Assembly (NCBI GenBank): GCA_032622095.1
Contig: CP136066.1
Location: 200,160,978 to 200,224,977, forward strand
Origin: Siphonodentalium dalli
Taxonomy: Eukaryota > Mollusca > Scaphopoda > Gadilida > Siphonodentaliidae
Direction: 5' to 3'
Length of the DNA stretch: 64,000 nucleotides
Part shown: positions 23,331-34,714 of the stretch, piece after piece
How the letters are laid out: each line of letters starts with the position of its first letter
Position numbering within the stretch: the first letter of the stretch is position 1
Made by a program: the position numbers and the translations under genes
Notes under the pieces: model-generated
Database searches by the model: none
Told to the model about the DNA's origin: nothing
What the model saw: the letters and a program-made list of their open reading frames with translations, nothing else

Positions 23331-24240
23331 TGCACACAGGGATGTGGCTAGGGGGGGGTGTGGGTGTGTCTCACCCCCCAACTTTGGTCAAAATTTTCAA
23401 CAGTTGGAAATTTCATTTCACACCAACAATGGGTTGAAAATGTTCTTGTCGTTTGATTTTCAAACAATTTATTGGGGGGAATTAATTGTTTTTGGACCAA
23501 TATTTGCATATTTTCCTATTTTTTGTCAAAATTTTAGACTGAAATGGTAATCAGTTGGAAATTTTCCAACCTTAGGGGGGTGACAGGTTGGAAATTTCCA
23601 ACACTTGGAAAGCTAGTGTCCTGGTCCTCCACCGTGGCTAGTCAAAACTGCTACTAAATTTAAGAAAACAATATTGTCATACATTTGGTCAACATTGTCA
23701 TTGGAATTGTCATCATTTGGAAATTTTCCAACCTAACTGGGGGGTGTCAGGTTTGAAATTTCCAACTCTAAGAAGACTTGAGGCTAGTCTAGATGCTATG
23801 ATTTTGCGATTTTCTTGTTCAGATTTCAAAATTTTCGAACACCGGGCCGAACCATGGTCGGCCCGGTGTGTCACTGTCCCTCCCCCGTGACCAATTCAAA
23901 ACTGCTAATTTGTTTAACAAAACAATAGTTTAGTACATTCGGTCAAACTTGTGGACTGAAATGGTCATCAGTTGGAGAATTTTCCAACCTAAGAGGGAGT
24001 ATGAGGTTTGAAATTTCCAACACTAGCGAAGCTTCAGTTGAGGCCAGTCTAGATGCTAGGATTTGCGATTTTCTTGTATAGTTTTCCAAATTTTCTCACA
24101 CCGGGCTGAACAAACATGGACGGACACAATGTCCTGGTGTCTTATCCGTAGCCGTGTGCATTTGTCTGGAGTAGGCTACTAGATGTTAGGATTTATGCAA
24201 TTCTCAGGTTAAAGTATCTGAATTTTCTTATACCGGGCAT
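23331..24240. repeat. GTTGGAAATTTCCAAC-containing repeat, about three diverged units
   Basis: Palindromic GTTGGAAATTTCCAAC motifs occur repeatedly, each followed by a G-rich patch and 'cactt/ctct..gaag' then 'agtct/agtcaaaactgcta'. Units of roughly 250 bp (from ~23380, ~23640 and ~23880) are diverged direct repeats. A related copy lies at 59680-60060, inside the Harbinger-like element. The origin is unknown and it is non-coding. Confidence 0.65.
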
Positions 24241-24261
24241 ATAGAACAACATAGGATATTA

Positions 24262-24500
24262 GGCCTGAGGTTTGATGTGCAAGGGGGGGTGCAAATGGAA
24301 TTATGGATAACTTGTGTGTTTGGTCTGTGATTCTGATTCAAGGGCGGGGGTGCAAATGGAATTATGCAAAACTTGTGTTTGGTCTGTGATTCTGATTCAA
24401 GGGGGGGGGGGGAGTGCAAATGGAATTATGCAAAAAGTTGTGTTGATGTGATTCCGACTCAAGGGGGGGGGGGGTGCAATTGGAATTTCCCAACGTGGAG
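24262..24500. repeat. ~75 bp tandem repeat with poly-G runs
   Basis: About three units contain 'gcaaatggaattatgcaaaa', 'gtctgtgattctgattcaag' and a G-run of 5 to 12. The G-runs vary in length between units. Frames in both orientations stay open only because of this repetition. Confidence 0.85.
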
Positions 24501-24639
24501 AACCCCCCCCCCTCCCAACGGAGACCCTCGGACTCTAGCCGCATCCCTGGTTGCACAGACACACATGGTTTGGAAATATAACTTAAGCTGGATAATACTG
24601 TCCCGTCAAGGCATAAACTTATAGTCTTGATGGGCAAAG

Positions 24640-25110
24640 TTAAATATTTTGCAATCTAAACCGCCCTATTTAAAAAAAATTATTTGTAGTTGTTATGTCT
24701 TGTGGCAATGTCATTCAGTTGCTGGATATGGTGTCGACATAAGTTTTATTTTGGTTAATACCTTGCTCGTAATTTAATCAATGAAGTATTATTTTTCGCT
24801 CAGTTTTAAATGTGCACACCCTGATTCATGAGCATGGCCAAATAATTATTATATTTTTCAATGTTATGGTAATCAAATCGATTTACATGTAGTTATGCCT
24901 AAATGATATGAACAACAATTGATAGGCTGCTGATTGCAGAAATGTCAAGACTCACTTTATAGTTCATACATGCTGTTTGCATTTATAGGCTATAAACCCC
25001 TTTAATTTTCCCATTTGTTCCCTAAATTATTTGCATCTAACTATTTCAGATCAGTTTTAAATTGGTGCACTAAAAATAGTACTGCGTGAATTAAAATATG
25101 ACTAAGGTAT
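24640..25110. other. No recognisable gene
   Basis: AT-rich, no repeats or coding signal seen. Confidence 0.4.
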
Positions 25111-25115
25111 TAAAA

Positions 25116-25531
25116 ACTATTTGTTAGTTACAAACAACAAATTGTTCGAAACAAACACAAAATTGTTCGAAATAAACAATTTAATGACTCCAAATGTGTC
25201 CGATTCATTTTTGTGCTCAAAATAACAATTGAATTTTGTTATTTGAAACATGTATTTTGGTTAATTTGAGTTATTGGGTTGTTTGGTTTGAACAATACAT
25301 GTATATTGTTTGGTCTTTCAAACAATTAATTGTTTATTCTGACAAATATATTGTTCAAAACAAACAAATCAATATTACTCAAATTAACCAATAAAATGGG
25401 TTGATTTAACAAAGATCCACTTAAACAATTGCAATTGTTTAATTTGAACAAAATATGAATCGCACACATTTGGAGTGATTAAATTGTTTGTTTTGAACAA
25501 TTTGTTTTTTATTTGTAACAAACAATTAGTT
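25116..25531. mobile_element. Palindromic AACAAT-rich MITE with ~190 bp arms
   Basis: The two halves are inverted copies: 'caaattgttcgaaacaaac', 'ctccaaatgtgt.cgattca' and 'ggttaatttgagt' recur in reverse complement in the same order from the right end. The centre lies near 25320. Many AACAATT motifs. It abuts a piece of satellite at 25532-25548. A short AACAAT-rich sequence at 15770-15885 also adjoins the orphan satellite monomer and may be a remnant. Confidence 0.8.
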
Positions 25532-25548
25532 GTATTACTGGATTACTA

Positions 25549-27414
25549 GGCCGGATTCGTCATCTCCGGTTTAAACCTCCGAGTTTAAACCTGGTTTGAA
25601 CCTACATTGGCGGCCCAGCCAAACCGGGTCTAAGGGGGCGCTTTTGTTGTTCAGTTGCCAGCTAATTGACAACTCGATACGGTGATATGATTATGTAATC
25701 AAACTACCCTCTTACCAATCGGACCAAAAGATAGGCCGATATAATGGTTATTGACAAGTCATAAATTATCGTGACCGCGTGCACGCTCAATGGATTTATT
25801 CATTGCGAAACAAGTATCGCTCATTGACTATTAATCCGATCTCATTCTGTGTTTAAATCAATTTAACAAAGGGCATGTATGTCTCTCAACACGAGTTTCA
25901 CGCTCTGTTCATCACTTTGTTTGTGATAGATTTATGCAAGATGCTTCACCCGCAAACTCACAATTTGGTGTATTTACATGTATATCTGTATATATTAAAG
26001 GGTTTATGGGCTGTCTATATGTATGTCCGTTTGTCTGTTCGCAACTGTTCTCCAATACCCCTGGACCGATTTCAATTTGGTGTGGTGATTCGTGTGGTAT
26101 AACGGCGTAAGGTTTTAAAAAAATTGATTTTAAAATAAGAAAAAATTTAATTTAAAAAAAAATGAAAAAATTCTGTTAAATTGAGCAAGGAGTTGAATCT
26201 AAAAAGAAACAAAATTTAAATTAACATTTGTTTGTTTTAAATTAAATTTTTTTTTTAAATTTAAATGTTCAATTTATCAAAATGTGCGCAAAGCCCCTCT
26301 GGCGCTGAATAAAGTCTCCATAATCGAGTCAATCCTGGACCAAGAGGCCAGTCAAGTAAATGCAATTTGCTTATGAGTGCACACCATAAGTGGCATCTGA
26401 ACTGTTGGAAGTGGGCAACCATGTAGAGGGACAGCTTTTAATAAAGAAATATATTACATGCGTTGATTTTTTTTCAATGTAATAAATTTCCCGTCATGCA
26501 GAAAATCAAAAAGGTTCCCAGGTTTTGAACTGGTAGAATATTATGGGAATTTATGGGCGTAGCCAGAGTAGAGCTTTGTGGCATGATCTACATCAAAATC
26601 AGTTATCAAATTTTACTCATATAGCAATATAAGTTTAGGATTGCAAACTATGTGTATAGCATATCTGGTCATGCAGTAGCATCGTTTTGGTGTCAAAATT
26701 AAAACGTTGAACCCTTCAAATGAATTCGTAGAAAACACCAGTGTTTGTGATTGCCACAAGCCAAACAAAAAAAAACCCACAAGATGGTTGTAAAAAAATC
26801 ATATATTTAGGAACATGTCCATATCTGAGCAAAGCTCGCGTGCGAATGAATCAACTGTGACATGATAACACCAGTCGGCAGTCGCCACTTAGACACGCCC
26901 TCACTCGAGATTATTTACAGCTACACCCTTTGACTGATTGTTTGACAATTCTAAACCGGGATGAAGAAAAGACGGATTCGTCATCTCAAGTTTAGCCTCG
27001 ATAAAGCTGGTTTAGCTGGACCGTCGAATTAGATGGTTTCGTTGCCGGTTTAAGCTTATAAAACGCAAAATCAATATTGAATTGACAAAAACTTATCCCC
27101 ATACGCTTTATATGTGTGACTGCTTCTCGCTTATAAATTTCCAACCAAAATATGACCGCTGTCGTAATTATTGATTTTCGCAATCAATAAAACGAGGCGG
27201 TCCGCATTAGGAAAGTACGTTTAATTATCTCGACGATACAGAGACACTACTGCTAAACCACTGGTCTGGCTGGACCAGGTTTAAACCAGAGATGACGAAT
27301 GCGTCACTTAGAAGTGCGGTCTCGGGTTTAAACCACGGATTTTGCTGACTCGCGGCGGTTTAAACCTAGAGGTTTACGTAGACCAGGTTTAAACCTGAGA
27401 TGACGAATCCGGCC
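25549..27414. mobile_element. 1.87 kb TIR element inserted in the satellite
   Basis: Terminal inverted repeats start GGCCGGATTCGTCATCTC and continue with GGTTTAAACC. The bases ACTA occur on both sides (25545-25548 and 27415-27418), and the flanks rejoin to a continuous satellite sequence (ggattACTAgtatctagcc), so insertion into the satellite is explicit. The ends carry several 'gtttaaacc' palindromes. The interior includes a very AT-rich palindromic tract (26110-26280) and no transposase frame. The 4 bp duplication is compatible with several superfamilies; I do not assign one. Confidence 0.85.
26972..27304. mobile_element. Small related element nested in the GGCCGG element
   Basis: 'cggattcgtcatctcaagttta' at 26973 and 'aaaccagagatgacgaatgcg' at 27282-27302 form a second pair of inverted ends of the same type as the outer element, with a ~330 bp body. 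It is either a short relative that inserted into its larger cousin or a rearranged duplicate end. Confidence 0.6.
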
Positions 27415-29790
27415 ACTAGTATCTAGCCGCTAGTTTCCCGGACAATGCATTACTGGATTACTAGTATCTAGCCGCTAGTTTCCCGGACCATGCATTACTG
27501 GATTACTAGTATCTAGCCGCTAGTTTCCCGGACCCGCCGGACAATGCATTACTGGATTACTAGTATCTAGCCGCTAGTTTCCGGACCCACCGGACAATGC
27601 ATTACTGGATTACTAGTATCTAGCAGCGAGTTTCCCGGACCCGACGGACCATGCATTACTGGATTACTTGTATCTAGCAGCTAGTTTCCCGGACCCGCCG
27701 GACAATGCATTACTGGATTACTAGTATCTAGCAGCTAGTTTCAGGACCCGCCGGACAATGCATTACTGGATTACTTGTATCTAGCAGCTAGTTTCCCGGA
27801 CCATGCATTACTGGATTACTTGTATCTATCAGCTAGTTCCCGGACCCGCCGGACAATGCATTACTGGATTACTTGTATCTAGCAGCTAGTTTCCCGGATC
27901 CGACGGATCATGCATTACTGGATTACTAGTATCTAGCCGCTAGTTTCCGGGACCCGCCGGACCATGCATTACTGGATTACTTGTATATAGCCGCTAGTTT
28001 CCCGCACCCGCCCGACCACGCATTACTGGATTACTAGTATTTAGCCGCTAGTTTCCCGGACCCGACGGATCATGCATTACTGGATTACTTGTATATAGCC
28101 GCTAGTTTCCCGCACCCGCCCGACCATGCATTACTGGATTACTTGTATCTAGCAGCTAGTTTCCCGGACCCGACGGATCATGCATTACTGGATTACTAGT
28201 ATATATCCGCTAGTTTCCCGGACCCGACGGATCATGCAGTAATGGATTGCTAGTATCTAGCCGCTAGCTTCCCGGAACTTCCGGACCATGCATTACTGGA
28301 TTACTAGTATCTAGCCGCTAGTTTCCCGGACCCGCCGGACAATGCATTACTGGATTACTAGTATCTAGCAGCTAGTTTCCCGGACCCGACGGACCATGCA
28401 TTACTGGATTACTTGTATCTGGCAGCTAGTTTCAGGACCCGCCGGACAATGCATTACTGGATTACTTGTATCTAGCAGCTAGTTTCCCGGACCATGCATT
28501 ACTGGATTACTTGTATCTGGCAACTAGTTTCCCGGACCCGCAGGACAATGCATTACTGGATTACTTGTATCTAGCAGCTAGTTTCCCGGATCCGACGGAT
28601 CATGCATTACTGGATTACTAGTATCTAGCCGCTAGTTTCCGGGACCCGACGGATCATGTATTACTGGATTACTAGTATCTAGCCACTAGTTTCCCTCACC
28701 CGCCGGACCATGCATTACTGGATTACTTGTATATAGCCGCTAGTTTCCCGCACCCGCCCGACCATGCATTACTGGATTACTTGTATCTAGCAGCTTGTTT
28801 CCCGGACCCGACGGATCATGCATTACTGGATTACTAGTATATATCCGCTAGTTTCCCGGACCCGACGGATCATGCAGTAATGGATTGCTAGTATCTAGCC
28901 GCTAGCTTCCCGGAACTTCCGGACCATGCATTATTGGATTACTTGTATCTAGCAGCTAGTGTCCCGGACACGCCGGGCAATGCATTACTGGATTACTTGT
29001 ATCTAGCAGCTAGTTTCCCGGACCCGACGGATCATGCATTACTGGATTACTTGTATCTAGCCGCTAGTTTCCCGGACCATGCATTACTGGATTACTTGTA
29101 TTTAGCCGCTAGTTTCCCGGACCATGCATTACTGGATTACTTGTATCTAGCAGCTAGTTTCCCGGACCATGCATTACTGGATTACTATTATCTAGCCGCT
29201 AGTTTCCCGGACCATGCATTACTGGATTACTATTATCTAGCCGCTAGTTTCCCGGACCCGACGGATCATGCATTACTGAATTACTAGTATCTAGCCGCTA
29301 GTTTCTGAGACCCTCCGAACCATGCATTACTGGATTACTAATATCTAGCCGCTAGTTTCCCGGACCATGCATTACTGGATTACTAGTATCTAGCCGCTAG
29401 TTTCCCGGACACGCCGGACCATGCATTACTGGATTACTTGTATATAGCGGCTAGTTTTCCGGACCCGCCGGACAATGCATTACTAGATTACTAGTATATA
29501 ACAGCTAGTTTCCCGGACCCGACGGATCATGCATTACTGAATTACTAGTATCTAGCCGCTAGTTTCCCGGACCCGACGGATCATGTATTACTGGATTACT
29601 AGTATTTATCCACTACTTTCCGGGACCCGCCGAACCATGCATTGTTGGATTACTTGAAAATAGCCGCTAGTTTCCCGGACCCGTCGGACCATGGATTACT
29701 TGTATATAGCCGCTAGTTTCTCGGACCATGCATTACTGGATTACTAGTATCTAGCCACTAGTTTCCGGGACCCGCCGAACCATGCATTCA
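27415..29790. repeat. 45/54 bp satellite array A
   Basis: About 45 monomers, each containing 'ttactggatta', 'tatctagc', 'gctagtttcccgga' and 'catgca'. Full units are 54 bp; shorter ones are 45 bp, lacking a 9 bp CCCG(A/C)CGGA-type block. Since both lengths are multiples of three, runs of units stay open in one frame (28934-29287 reads as DYLYLAASFPD repeats); I treat this as non-coding. Variants such as 'gcagtaatggattgctag' recur in blocks, showing higher-order structure that is shared with array B. Confidence 0.97.
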
Positions 29791-30120
29791 TGCTCCGATC
29801 GCGTTAAAGACATATTATGTGCTTACTTCACTACTTCAAACTGATAGTTTACGAATCAGCCACTATGCCAATTCGAAGAATATATCATTTAACTAATATA
29901 GTCGAAAAATCAACAACAATGTATCATTTCGTAAAACATACATATTGCATCTGAATTGCTCAAAACCAGTCGGCCATTCGTCCCGAACAAATCACCGATA
30001 AACGAACGACAATGATTTCGCTAATGAGATTCACTATATTAAAATACCTGCTTTGAGCCAGTGTATTCGCCGTTCACCCCAGTGGGAGTGTTTCACTGTA
30101 ATATAAGTTTATCACACAAC
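29791..30120 (+). repeat. Post-satellite flank of LINE-beta, copy A
   Basis: This non-coding sequence is almost identical to 38842-39225. Compared with that copy, a ~55 bp segment is missing near 30030, after 'ttcactatatt'. It leads directly into the LINE-beta relic. Confidence 0.9.
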
Positions 30121-30478
30121 GGTTGAACCAATATTATTGTACGGCTCTCAAAGTTGGGGTGTCGGCAATGTGGACCTGATAAGCCGGGTGGTTCTTGAAG
30201 TTTATTCTTCCTCTCAAAACAACTACCCCTACGAGTATGGTATATGGTGAACTCGGCTTGGTCCCCATTGAAAGAAAAGTAAAGCAAAGAATTTTGAATT
30301 TTTGGGCAAAACTTATAACTGGTAAACAAACGAAAATATGTTTTATGATTTATTGGTCATTGTACAGTTGCAAGCGACGAACTGGTAATCAGAGACGTGG
30401 TCGAATGGACTGGGTTACTCGGGTTAAAAACATATTAGATGATATTGGAATGAGCTTTTTGTTTGTATCACACTTTAT
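30121..30478 (+). pseudogene. LINE-beta ORF2 C-terminal relic, copy A (truncated)
   Basis: Frames read EPILLYGSQSWG then, after a frameshift near 30190, TTTPTSMVYGELGLVPI and VKQRILNFWAKLITGK. These blocks match the region after the reverse transcriptase in ORF2 of a metazoan LINE family common in molluscs (consensus PILLYGCEVWG ... MVYGELGR.PL ... R...FW..L). The copy stops at 'cactttat' (30478), where LINE-alpha's tail begins, whereas copy B continues 500 bp further. Near identity to copy B shows recent duplication. Confidence 0.85.
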
Positions 30479-30497
30479 ATATATATATATATATATC
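30479..30497 (-). repeat. (AT)n 3' tail of LINE-alpha
   Basis: About nine AT units sit exactly at the LINE 3' terminus, preceded on the minus strand by 'gataataaag'. Several LINE clades end in short microsatellites rather than poly-A. Confidence 0.85.
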
Positions 30498-31069
30498 TTT
30501 ATTATCCTCCATATATGGAGATTCATATATAAATGTTTATATTATGAGAAGAAACACAATTTGGTACATAACACAGTGTATAAGAAATTTAAGATTACAA
30601 ACATATCTACAACACATATCTCAATATGTATGATGAACCAATTACACATGCACATATACACACATTCATGCACTACATAAAGTAGACATTCCATTCTACA
30701 GCCATATCGTACTTACAGACAGAGAAATAGCATACTCCGAGACGACCAAGCCGGAGTTGGACCCAAATCAGGGATCTCTCTCTCTCTGGAAGACCCACAA
30801 ACGCCAATGCCTTTGTGCAGTCTTATCGACTCGGAGCCGACCATTTCCCCAGCACCACTCATGTAGATATACACAGCCATACCGTACTTACAGACACACA
30901 GACGACAGTCAGACAAGCAGGCATACGAGACAAACAATCAAGTGGCAGACATACATACAGACAAATTTACTTACTGTTAAAACAATACACAGATACATGT
31001 GATATGAACAATTACGAATATGCTTATAACTGCATGTTATGGTCGAGTTTATATGAAGGTTTGTGAGAT

Positions 31070-34000
31070 CTAGTCAGGACTAGGCGTCAGTCGATCAACA
31101 TATACTCTCCAGAGGAATGCAGCTTTGTTGACGAAAAAGTCTATTAGTTTATTTTCTTCTTCGGTAGTACAGTATATGTTTTCATGTATACCTGTTAGTA
31201 GAACGCGCGTTTTGGATTCTCCGTCAAGTTTGTCATACTGCATATAAATGTCTACATGAAATATGTTCAGCAACTCAAATTCAAAATTATTTCGATCATC
31301 ACAAATGGAAGAACATTCGATTAAGGCATGTTTGACAATATCTCTATACTTGTTGTCACATAAAACGCAAGTTTCCTCATTTGTGTCGAGGATACAAATA
31401 AGACGTGCAATAATCAAATATGCTTTTCTGTGTGCTGGGTATATTCGGCAATTTTCCCATAGCCGGGACATACATAATTTTGGATGGACGGCAGAGAACC
31501 TGGCAAGTCGAGTATCCTCCTTTAAGCTCATTTCCCAATATTCTCCATTAAATTTTGACCATGACTCATTTATCGCACATTTCCAAGTAGATTTCTTCGG
31601 AAATATTGAGTTTTCGATGTAGTTCACAAGGGACTCTGTCATTTTATATTTGCTAAGGACGAAGATAATATCAGACGCGTAACTAGATTGGTAGCTTGAA
31701 ACACCTAAGGTGTACTGATATAACCGAGTAAGAAATACTTGCTTTACCGTTTTGGAAACTTTTAGGTTGCACAACGAGCCATAGAATGACAATTTACGTT
31801 TTTCGATAAGAGACACCATAGATGAAGTTCCAACTAATCCTTGAGCTATAATTGTTTTTGTGCGATGATGAAGACCCTGGTAATACTTTAAGCAGAATCT
31901 GTGTGTTCTCTCAAGTCGATCAATGTGAGTTTGATTTAAGCTCCAGAGGAGTTCAGAACCGTACAGGCCTTTTGGTATAACCACTGACGAATAAATTAAC
32001 GAGCAACTTTTGGGGGTCATACCACCGGGGTAGAGGCCAGCATTGTTCAACATCATAAACGTGCTACGGGTCTTATCGCATATGTGATCAGTGAAAATTC
32101 CGTTGAAATCGTACTTGTCAAGTAAGATACCTAAATGAGTGGTGTTCGTACTTTCTTCGATATCTGAGGTACCTAGGTTCCAGAGACGACTTTGACGCGA
32201 AAATTCTGCTTTGGTTTCATTGAATACTACTATGGTGCATTTGGATGGATTATATTTATACCGCCATTTGTTGCTGTACTCGTTGCAAATATCACAAAGC
32301 GCCGATAAGCCAGATTTATTTAGTGATAATAGAACCATGTCATCTGCATGGGTTGGGCACGTACAATTTACACCGAGCATGTTCAGGCCAAATGGTGAGT
32401 TTGCAAGTATATGTAATAATTCGTCGACGTAGATCATATAGTACAAAGGGGAGAGAATACCCCACTGCCTTTCTCCCTGTCTCACACCAAACCACCTGGA
32501 TAAAACGTTATTGTGACGAATAGAGCATGTGACGTTGGTTAGAAGTTCGTGCATCAATCGAAGTAAATTTCCTCTGAACCCACATCCATGCAGCTTGTAT
32601 AATAATCCGTTGACCCAGACGGTATCGAATGCCTTCCAAACATCTAAAAAGAGACTATACAGTTTTTGTTTACTTTCGGATACATAGGATATACATTCTT
32701 TCATTACATATGATGTCATTGTTGCGTTTATGCCTTTTTGGAATCCGTGTTGAAGCGGATGTACATCAAGTAATTTTGGCGCGTACAGTTCTATTCTAGT
32801 TTGTAAAACTTTTTTGAGTAACTTGTACAAAGTTGGCATTAGTGTTATAGCTCTGTAACTGTCAAAATCTGTTCTGGGTTTTGAGCCACCTTTATATAAT
32901 GTTATTATTAAACCGCGCTTTAACTGGGATGGGACCGTTTGTGTTTGAATCAGGATTGTTAGGAGATTCGAAATCGTCTGAGTCAACTTCTGACTTCCAT
33001 ATATCAAATGCTCGTTCGAAATCCCATCCCAACCAGTTGCTTTTCCAAAGCTGAGACTGCGATACACAGTAAGTAATTCGTCTGCAGTTACTGAAAAGAT
33101 TATGCGTTTATCGATATCATCAGATTGACCACTACCTATTTCTCGCGTAACAAATTCATTTATGTAATTAAAGTTTTGAGTGTCAAATTCAGGTCGATAC
33201 AACGGTGAATATAGTTTCTCAAAATAAGATGTCCATCCTTCTGCGATATCACTATCATGGCGAAGAGTTTGTCCTTCATACGTGAAAAATGCATTCTTAT
33301 CTATATGAGTTCTCTGTCGCTTCGTGTTTAATGCGCGGAATAAATAGTTTTGATCAAGTTGAGCACGTTCATCGATTTTATCATTTAGTTCGGCCAAGTA
33401 TGTAGCAGATGCTTTTCTATATTCTCTCCGGAAATCACGTTTTGCAGTTTTATAAATCGTGTAACTGTCAGATTGGGTATCTGAGCGAGGTCTACCTCCA
33501 TCCACCCAATTTTGCCGGACAGTCCGCATAATTTTGTGCATATTTTTCAAATTTTCGTTCCAAAAAGGTTTCAGATGTTTATTAAATTTCTTTTTCGGCA
33601 AACTTGCCTCGGTGGCTTTCGATATAGTGCTTACAATGGCATCGTACATTTTACAAGGATCGGTTTCGTGTTCTGATAAATGATCAAATTTGTTGAGCTG
33701 CGCATCAATGCTTTGCCTATAATTGTGTAAAATTTCTGGTTCAGATTTAGCCTTTTTCCAGTCAACAATTCCCTGACCTGTAACACCTGTTGTTTCTACA
33801 TGTACATGTCGATAACGCATTTCAAATAGCATTCTCAGAGTGACTGGCCTATGATTGGATACATCGATTGCATCATCGTTTAATACGTGTACTTCTTGTA
33901 TGAAAGGAATAAGAGTATGAGGAATCAAGATATGATCAACGATCGTTCCTTCATACCGCCCATCGCCAAATGGAATACATGTTGTGCGCGGATTATCCTG

Positions 34001-34669
34001 GCAAAAAGTGCGATTGACGGACACCATTTTGATTCGTTTGACAAGATTTTTGAATGCCATGTTTCGGTCATCTGACTTTTCAAATTGCCCGTTAAAATCT
34101 CCCATCACTATTACATTGCCATAAGTTTTGTACATATCACAAATATCGCCAAGAGATCTCGCATATTCTTCGTAATGTTCCGCCGTGTAATTTGTAGAAG
34201 GTAGATATACCTGTAATATGTATATGAAGCATTCATCTGTTACTTGAAATTGAATCCCTATTATTCTATCGTCATCTATAGCGAGGGGACTTATGCGTTT
34301 AGACAGTCTCTTGTGCCATAACAACGCAACCCCACCACTTGGTCTCCCTCTTTTGTTGGGGATTCTTTGACGGGAATCGGACACTGCATGAAATTCATAA
34401 AACTTGTCGAGCGAACCAAGAAAGTGTATATCACATTGATAGAGCCAGTGCTCACTCAATCCTATAATATCATGGTCGCCACGTTTAAGCAAATGACTGA
34501 GGTAATAACCAGATGACATGATACCGGTGGCATTCCATGTAATTAGATTGAGATTAACGGTTTCCATTGTGTGTTTATAGTTGATAGCTGATAAGTCAGC
34601 GTTGTGAGTACGATTAACGTTCAATATCAAATATAAGATCAATGCTAGCAATGCACCGATATTACACAT
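31070..34669 (-). CDS. LINE-alpha ORF2: endonuclease / reverse transcriptase
   Basis: An uninterrupted 1,199-residue frame. Residues ~35-280 form an exonuclease-endonuclease-phosphatase domain: LITWN near 42, LSEHW with Glu 73, MGDFNG (~189-194), VDH (~244-246) and SNHRP (~271-275). Residues ~520-860 form the reverse transcriptase: KATGWDGI near 543, GFQKG near 642, motif A FLDVWKAFD with catalytic Asp ~676, motif B GVRQG at ~728 followed by ERQWGILSP, and motif C as HADD (~774-777) instead of YADD. A C-terminal CX2C...H...C knuckle (CVLCDNKY...H...C) is near 1101-1120. The first Met precedes a hydrophobic stretch; Met35 (34567), directly before the endonuclease, is the likelier start. It cleaves target DNA and copies the element RNA by target-primed reverse transcription. 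The clade is CR1/jockey-like by domain order, but I cannot place it further. Confidence 0.95.
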   Translation of the reverse strand: MCNIGALLALILYLILNVNRTHNADLSAINYKHTMETVNLNLITWNATGIMSSGYYLSHLLKRGDHDIIGLSEHWLYQCDIHFLGSLDKFYEFHAVSDSRQRIPNKRGRPSGGVALLWHKRLSKRISPLAIDDDRIIGIQFQVTDECFIYILQVYLPSTNYTAEHYEEYARSLGDICDMYKTYGNVIVMGDFNGQFEKSDDRNMAFKNLVKRIKMVSVNRTFCQDNPRTTCIPFGDGRYEGTIVDHILIPHTLIPFIQEVHVLNDDAIDVSNHRPVTLRMLFEMRYRHVHVETTGVTGQGIVDWKKAKSEPEILHNYRQSIDAQLNKFDHLSEHETDPCKMYDAIVSTISKATEASLPKKKFNKHLKPFWNENLKNMHKIMRTVRQNWVDGGRPRSDTQSDSYTIYKTAKRDFRREYRKASATYLAELNDKIDERAQLDQNYLFRALNTKRQRTHIDKNAFFTYEGQTLRHDSDIAEGWTSYFEKLYSPLYRPEFDTQNFNYINEFVTREIGSGQSDDIDKRIIFSVTADELLTVYRSLSFGKATGWDGISNEHLIYGSQKLTQTISNLLTILIQTQTVPSQLKRGLIITLYKGGSKPRTDFDSYRAITLMPTLYKLLKKVLQTRIELYAPKLLDVHPLQHGFQKGINATMTSYVMKECISYVSESKQKLYSLFLDVWKAFDTVWVNGLLYKLHGCGFRGNLLRLMHELLTNVTCSIRHNNVLSRWFGVRQGERQWGILSPLYYMIYVDELLHILANSPFGLNMLGVNCTCPTHADDMVLLSLNKSGLSALCDICNEYSNKWRYKYNPSKCTIVVFNETKAEFSRQSRLWNLGTSDIEESTNTTHLGILLDKYDFNGIFTDHICDKTRSTFMMLNNAGLYPGGMTPKSCSLIYSSVVIPKGLYGSELLWSLNQTHIDRLERTHRFCLKYYQGLHHRTKTIIAQGLVGTSSMVSLIEKRKLSFYGSLCNLKVSKTVKQVFLTRLYQYTLGVSSYQSSYASDIIFVLSKYKMTESLVNYIENSIFPKKSTWKCAINESWSKFNGEYWEMSLKEDTRLARFSAVHPKLCMSRLWENCRIYPAHRKAYLIIARLICILDTNEETCVLCDNKYRDIVKHALIECSSICDDRNNFEFELLNIFHVDIYMQYDKLDGESKTRVLLTGIHENIYCTTEEENKLIDFFVNKAAFLWRVYVDRLTPSPD

Positions 34670-34714
34670 AATAAGAAATTAACATGTCACACAAAGATAG
34701 TAATACTTATGGTT

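Noticed and set aside
28934-29287. 117-codon open frame of DYLYLAASFPD repeats (also 38055-38291)
   Set aside because: It is the 45/54 bp satellite read in its open phase; unit lengths divisible by three explain it.
30195-30680. 161-codon plus-strand frame crossing into LINE-alpha
   Set aside because: A chimera of the LINE-beta relic and the (AT)n tail plus 3' region of LINE-alpha in antisense; not a real protein.
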